Shown here: in pieces, positions 6,796 through 8,069 of the stretch
How the letters are laid out: each line of letters begins with the position of its first letter
How positions within the stretch are numbered: the stretch's first letter is position 1
Assembly (NCBI GenBank): GCA_031289385.1
Contig: JAITPP010000335.1
Location: 1 to 8,069 of the forward strand
Source of the DNA: Prevotellaceae bacterium
Lineage (GTDB): Bacteria; Bacteroidota; Bacteroidia; Bacteroidales; UBA932
DNA: 8,069 nucleotides
Direction: 5' to 3'
The notes under the pieces: generated by a model
What the model saw: only the letters and a program-made list of their open reading frames with translations
Database searches by the model: none
What the model was told of the DNA's origin: nothing
Position numbers and translations under genes: made by a program

Positions 6796-7722
6796 ATGAA
6801 CGAAAAACGTGCAAAACGAAATAGAACAATAACTTTAACAACCGACGAAATTGCTTTGTACAGCAACAATTTGCTGCACCTGAACACGCCGGCAAAAGTG
6901 AAAGACATAACAAATAAAACGATACACGGCGATTTTATGGACGCAGCAAAATATTTCCCCAAAAAATTTATTGATTTGCTGATAATCGATCCGCCGTACA
7001 ATTTGAACAAAACTTTTGCCGACAAAAAATTCAAGCAACTCAGTTACGCCAAATACGTTGATTATGTAGAATCGTGGTTTTGCCTGCTTTTGCCCATGCT
7101 GAAAAAAACGGCATCAATTTATGTTTGTTGCGATTGGAAATCGGCGCAAGCGATATTCGAGGTTTTAACAAAACACACAATCATACGCAATCGCATAACA
7201 TGGCAACGCGAAAAAGGACGCGGCGCAAAAATGAATTGGAAAAACTGCGTAGAAGATATTTGGTTTGCAACGCTCGGCAACGATTATTATTTTGATGTTG
7301 ATGCCGTAAAAATTCGCCGAAAAGTATTTGCACCGTATAAAATGAACGGAAAACCAAAAGATTGGGAAGAAACTGCCGATGGAAAATTCAGATTTACATA
7401 TCCCTCAAACTTTTGGGACGACATTTCCGTTCCATACTGGTCGATGCCCGAAAATACCGATCATCCCACGCAAAAACCCGAAAAACTTTTAGCCAAACTT
7501 ATACTTGCAAGTTCGCGCGAAGGCGATTTTGTATTCGACCCGTTTTTGGGTTCGGGAACTACGTCGGTGGTTGCAAAAAAATTAAAACGAAAATATTGCG
7601 GCATCGAATTTAATGAAGAATATTGCGTTTTAGCCGAAAAACGTTTGCACATAGCCGCAACCGACAATAAAATTCAAGGATATGCTGACGGCATTTTTTG
7701 GGAACGAAATTCGCGGATTTAA
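6796..7722 (+). CDS. Beta-class DNA adenine-N6 methyltransferase, no restriction partner seen
   Basis: A 308-residue enzyme of the N6/N4 type II methylase family. Motif order is DPPY (65-68, in LLIIDPPYNLN) first, then HPTQKP (223-228) and the AdoMet-binding DPFLGSGTT (248-256), followed by GIEFNEEY (269-276). This DPPY-before-FxGxG order defines the beta class, and DPPY favours adenine N6 as the target. Catalytic and cofactor motifs are intact and the length is usual, so it should be active. The central region (about 130-215, including WQREKGRGAKMNWKN) is the likely target-recognition part; I cannot name the site. No restriction endonuclease gene lies on either side in this window: upstream is DUF4294, downstream a repeat mosaic and a lipoprotein start. 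It is therefore probably a solitary methylase, though a partner further away cannot be excluded. Base composition resembles its neighbours, with no sign of recent transfer. Confidence 0.94.
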   Translation: MNEKRAKRNRTITLTTDEIALYSNNLLHLNTPAKVKDITNKTIHGDFMDAAKYFPKKFIDLLIIDPPYNLNKTFADKKFKQLSYAKYVDYVESWFCLLLPMLKKTASIYVCCDWKSAQAIFEVLTKHTIIRNRITWQREKGRGAKMNWKNCVEDIWFATLGNDYYFDVDAVKIRRKVFAPYKMNGKPKDWEETADGKFRFTYPSNFWDDISVPYWSMPENTDHPTQKPEKLLAKLILASSREGDFVFDPFLGSGTTSVVAKKLKRKYCGIEFNEEYCVLAEKRLHIAATDNKIQGYADGIFWERNSRI

Positions 7723-7824
7723 GTTTTTAAAGTTTGTCAAGTTTTTAAAGTTATAAAGTTTGTCAAGTTATCAAGTTTTTAAAGTTTATCAAGTTTTTAA
7801 AGTTGTAAAGTTTGTCAAGTTTGT
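7721..7824. repeat. 52-base tandem duplication of AAGTTTTTAAAG units
   Basis: The block begins on the stop codon of the methyltransferase gene. It consists of sub-units each starting AAGTT: 18 bases (7721-7738), 26 (7739-7764) and 8 (7765-7772), then 18 (7773-7790), 26 (7791-7816) and about 8 (7817-7824). The two 52-base halves differ at about five positions. Sub-units end in GTC or ATC and are built from AAGTTTTTAAAG and AAGTTTGTC words. A diverged copy lies at 4879-4920. It is not palindromic, so it is unlikely to be an intrinsic terminator. The words TAAAGTTTG come within one extra base of a Bacteroidota -7 box. Function is unknown. Confidence 0.85.
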
Positions 7825-7847
7825 GGCAGCTTTGTTTATTTTTTTAC

Positions 7848-7889
7848 CACAAAGAACACGAAGTTTTTCACAAAGAACACAAGATTTTT
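7848..7889. repeat. 21-base tandem repeat of CACAAAGAACAC words
   Basis: Bases 7848-7868 and 7869-7889 are two copies of a 21-base unit starting CACAAAGAACAC and ending in a T run, matching at 18 of 21 positions. From memory, ACCACAAAGAACACGAAG-like strings are common dispersed intergenic repeats in environmental genomes; the sequence alone shows only the tandem pair. Confidence 0.65.
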
Positions 7890-7909
7890 ATACCAATAAT
7901 TTCCCCGTT

Positions 7910-7956
7910 CGGACGAGGCTCTGCCTTGTTCGCACTATAACGCAGGTTCTACCTGC
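7910..7956. repeat. Twin hairpins with TCT loops (REP-like element)
   Basis: The first hairpin pairs CGGACGAGGC (7910-7919) with GCCTTGTTCG (7923-7932), ten pairs including two G-U, around a TCT loop. The second pairs GCAGGT (7942-7947) with ACCTGC (7951-7956), six perfect pairs, again around TCT. The stretch is clearly GC-richer than its surroundings. Neither hairpin is followed by a long T run, so a simple rho-independent terminator is not favoured. The two-hairpin layout resembles repetitive extragenic palindromes that are moved by IS200-like TnpA_REP enzymes, but no such gene is present here, so that reading is inference. Confidence 0.6.
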
Positions 7957-8000
7957 AAAGCAATTTATATAGAATATTATAAACTAAATAAAATCTAAAT

Positions 8001-8069
8001 ATGATGAAAAAAATAATTTTACAAATTACAGCAATATTGCTGATTATGGCAGGTAGTTTTGCTTGCGGA
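8001..8069 (+). CDS. Start of a probable lipoprotein (cut off by the window end)
   Basis: Only 23 codons are visible, open to the last base. They encode two Met, two Lys, a hydrophobic core and SFAC with Cys22 as the likely lipidated residue, followed by Gly: a typical lipoprotein signal peptide. Either ATG (8001 or 8004) could be the start; neither has a Shine-Dalgarno. No TAnnTTTG box is seen in the 40 bases upstream. Nothing of the mature protein is visible, so the function cannot be given. Confidence 0.6.
   Translation, partial: MMKKIILQITAILLIMAGSFACG

Noticed and set aside
7760..7972. A 70-codon + strand open frame after the methyltransferase gene
   Set aside because: It is a translation of the repeat mosaic (repeated Val-Phe-Lys words, then the hairpins), with no family resemblance or plausible start context.

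Overview
The window looks like a chromosomal piece of an AT-rich member of the Bacteroidota, probably Bacteroidales. Three things support this. The start codons have no Shine-Dalgarno sequence in front of them. The recognisable promoters carry the TAnnTTTG -7 box used by the Bacteroidota primary sigma factor. Several genes belong to families that I know mainly or only from this phylum (DUF4837, DUF3810, DUF4294). Every gene reads on the + strand. No rRNA, tRNA, CRISPR array, insertion sequence or phage gene is visible. Family names come from recognising motifs by eye; no database search was run.

Left block (about 154-4782) is probably one transcription unit: a membrane-anchored LytM/M23-like protein, dxr (second enzyme of the MEP isoprenoid pathway), rseP (site-2 intramembrane protease) and a DUF4837 lipoprotein. 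The first two genes overlap by one base; the next gaps are 36 and 57 bases with no terminator seen. The M23-like protein has lost all three zinc-binding histidines, so it is probably a structural or regulatory pseudo-peptidase.

The 4783-5059 gap holds degenerate repeats and then two overlapping promoter candidates placed on a 12-base direct repeat. They lead into the right block (5060-7722): a polytopic membrane protein with an HExxH zinc-protease motif (DUF3810), a secreted DUF4294 protein overlapping it by 4 bases, and, after 21 bases, a beta-class DNA adenine methyltransferase with no restriction enzyme beside it in this window.

The 7723-8000 gap is a mosaic of three repeat types: a 52-base tandem duplication built from AAGTTTTTAAAG words, a 21-base CACAAAGAACAC repeat, and a pair of small hairpins that both close on a TCT loop. 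The window ends 23 codons into a probable lipoprotein gene. No clear new defence or mobile system is seen. The most unusual signals are the inactivated M23 domain, the coupled DUF3810/DUF4294 pair, the solitary methyltransferase and the repeat mosaic.
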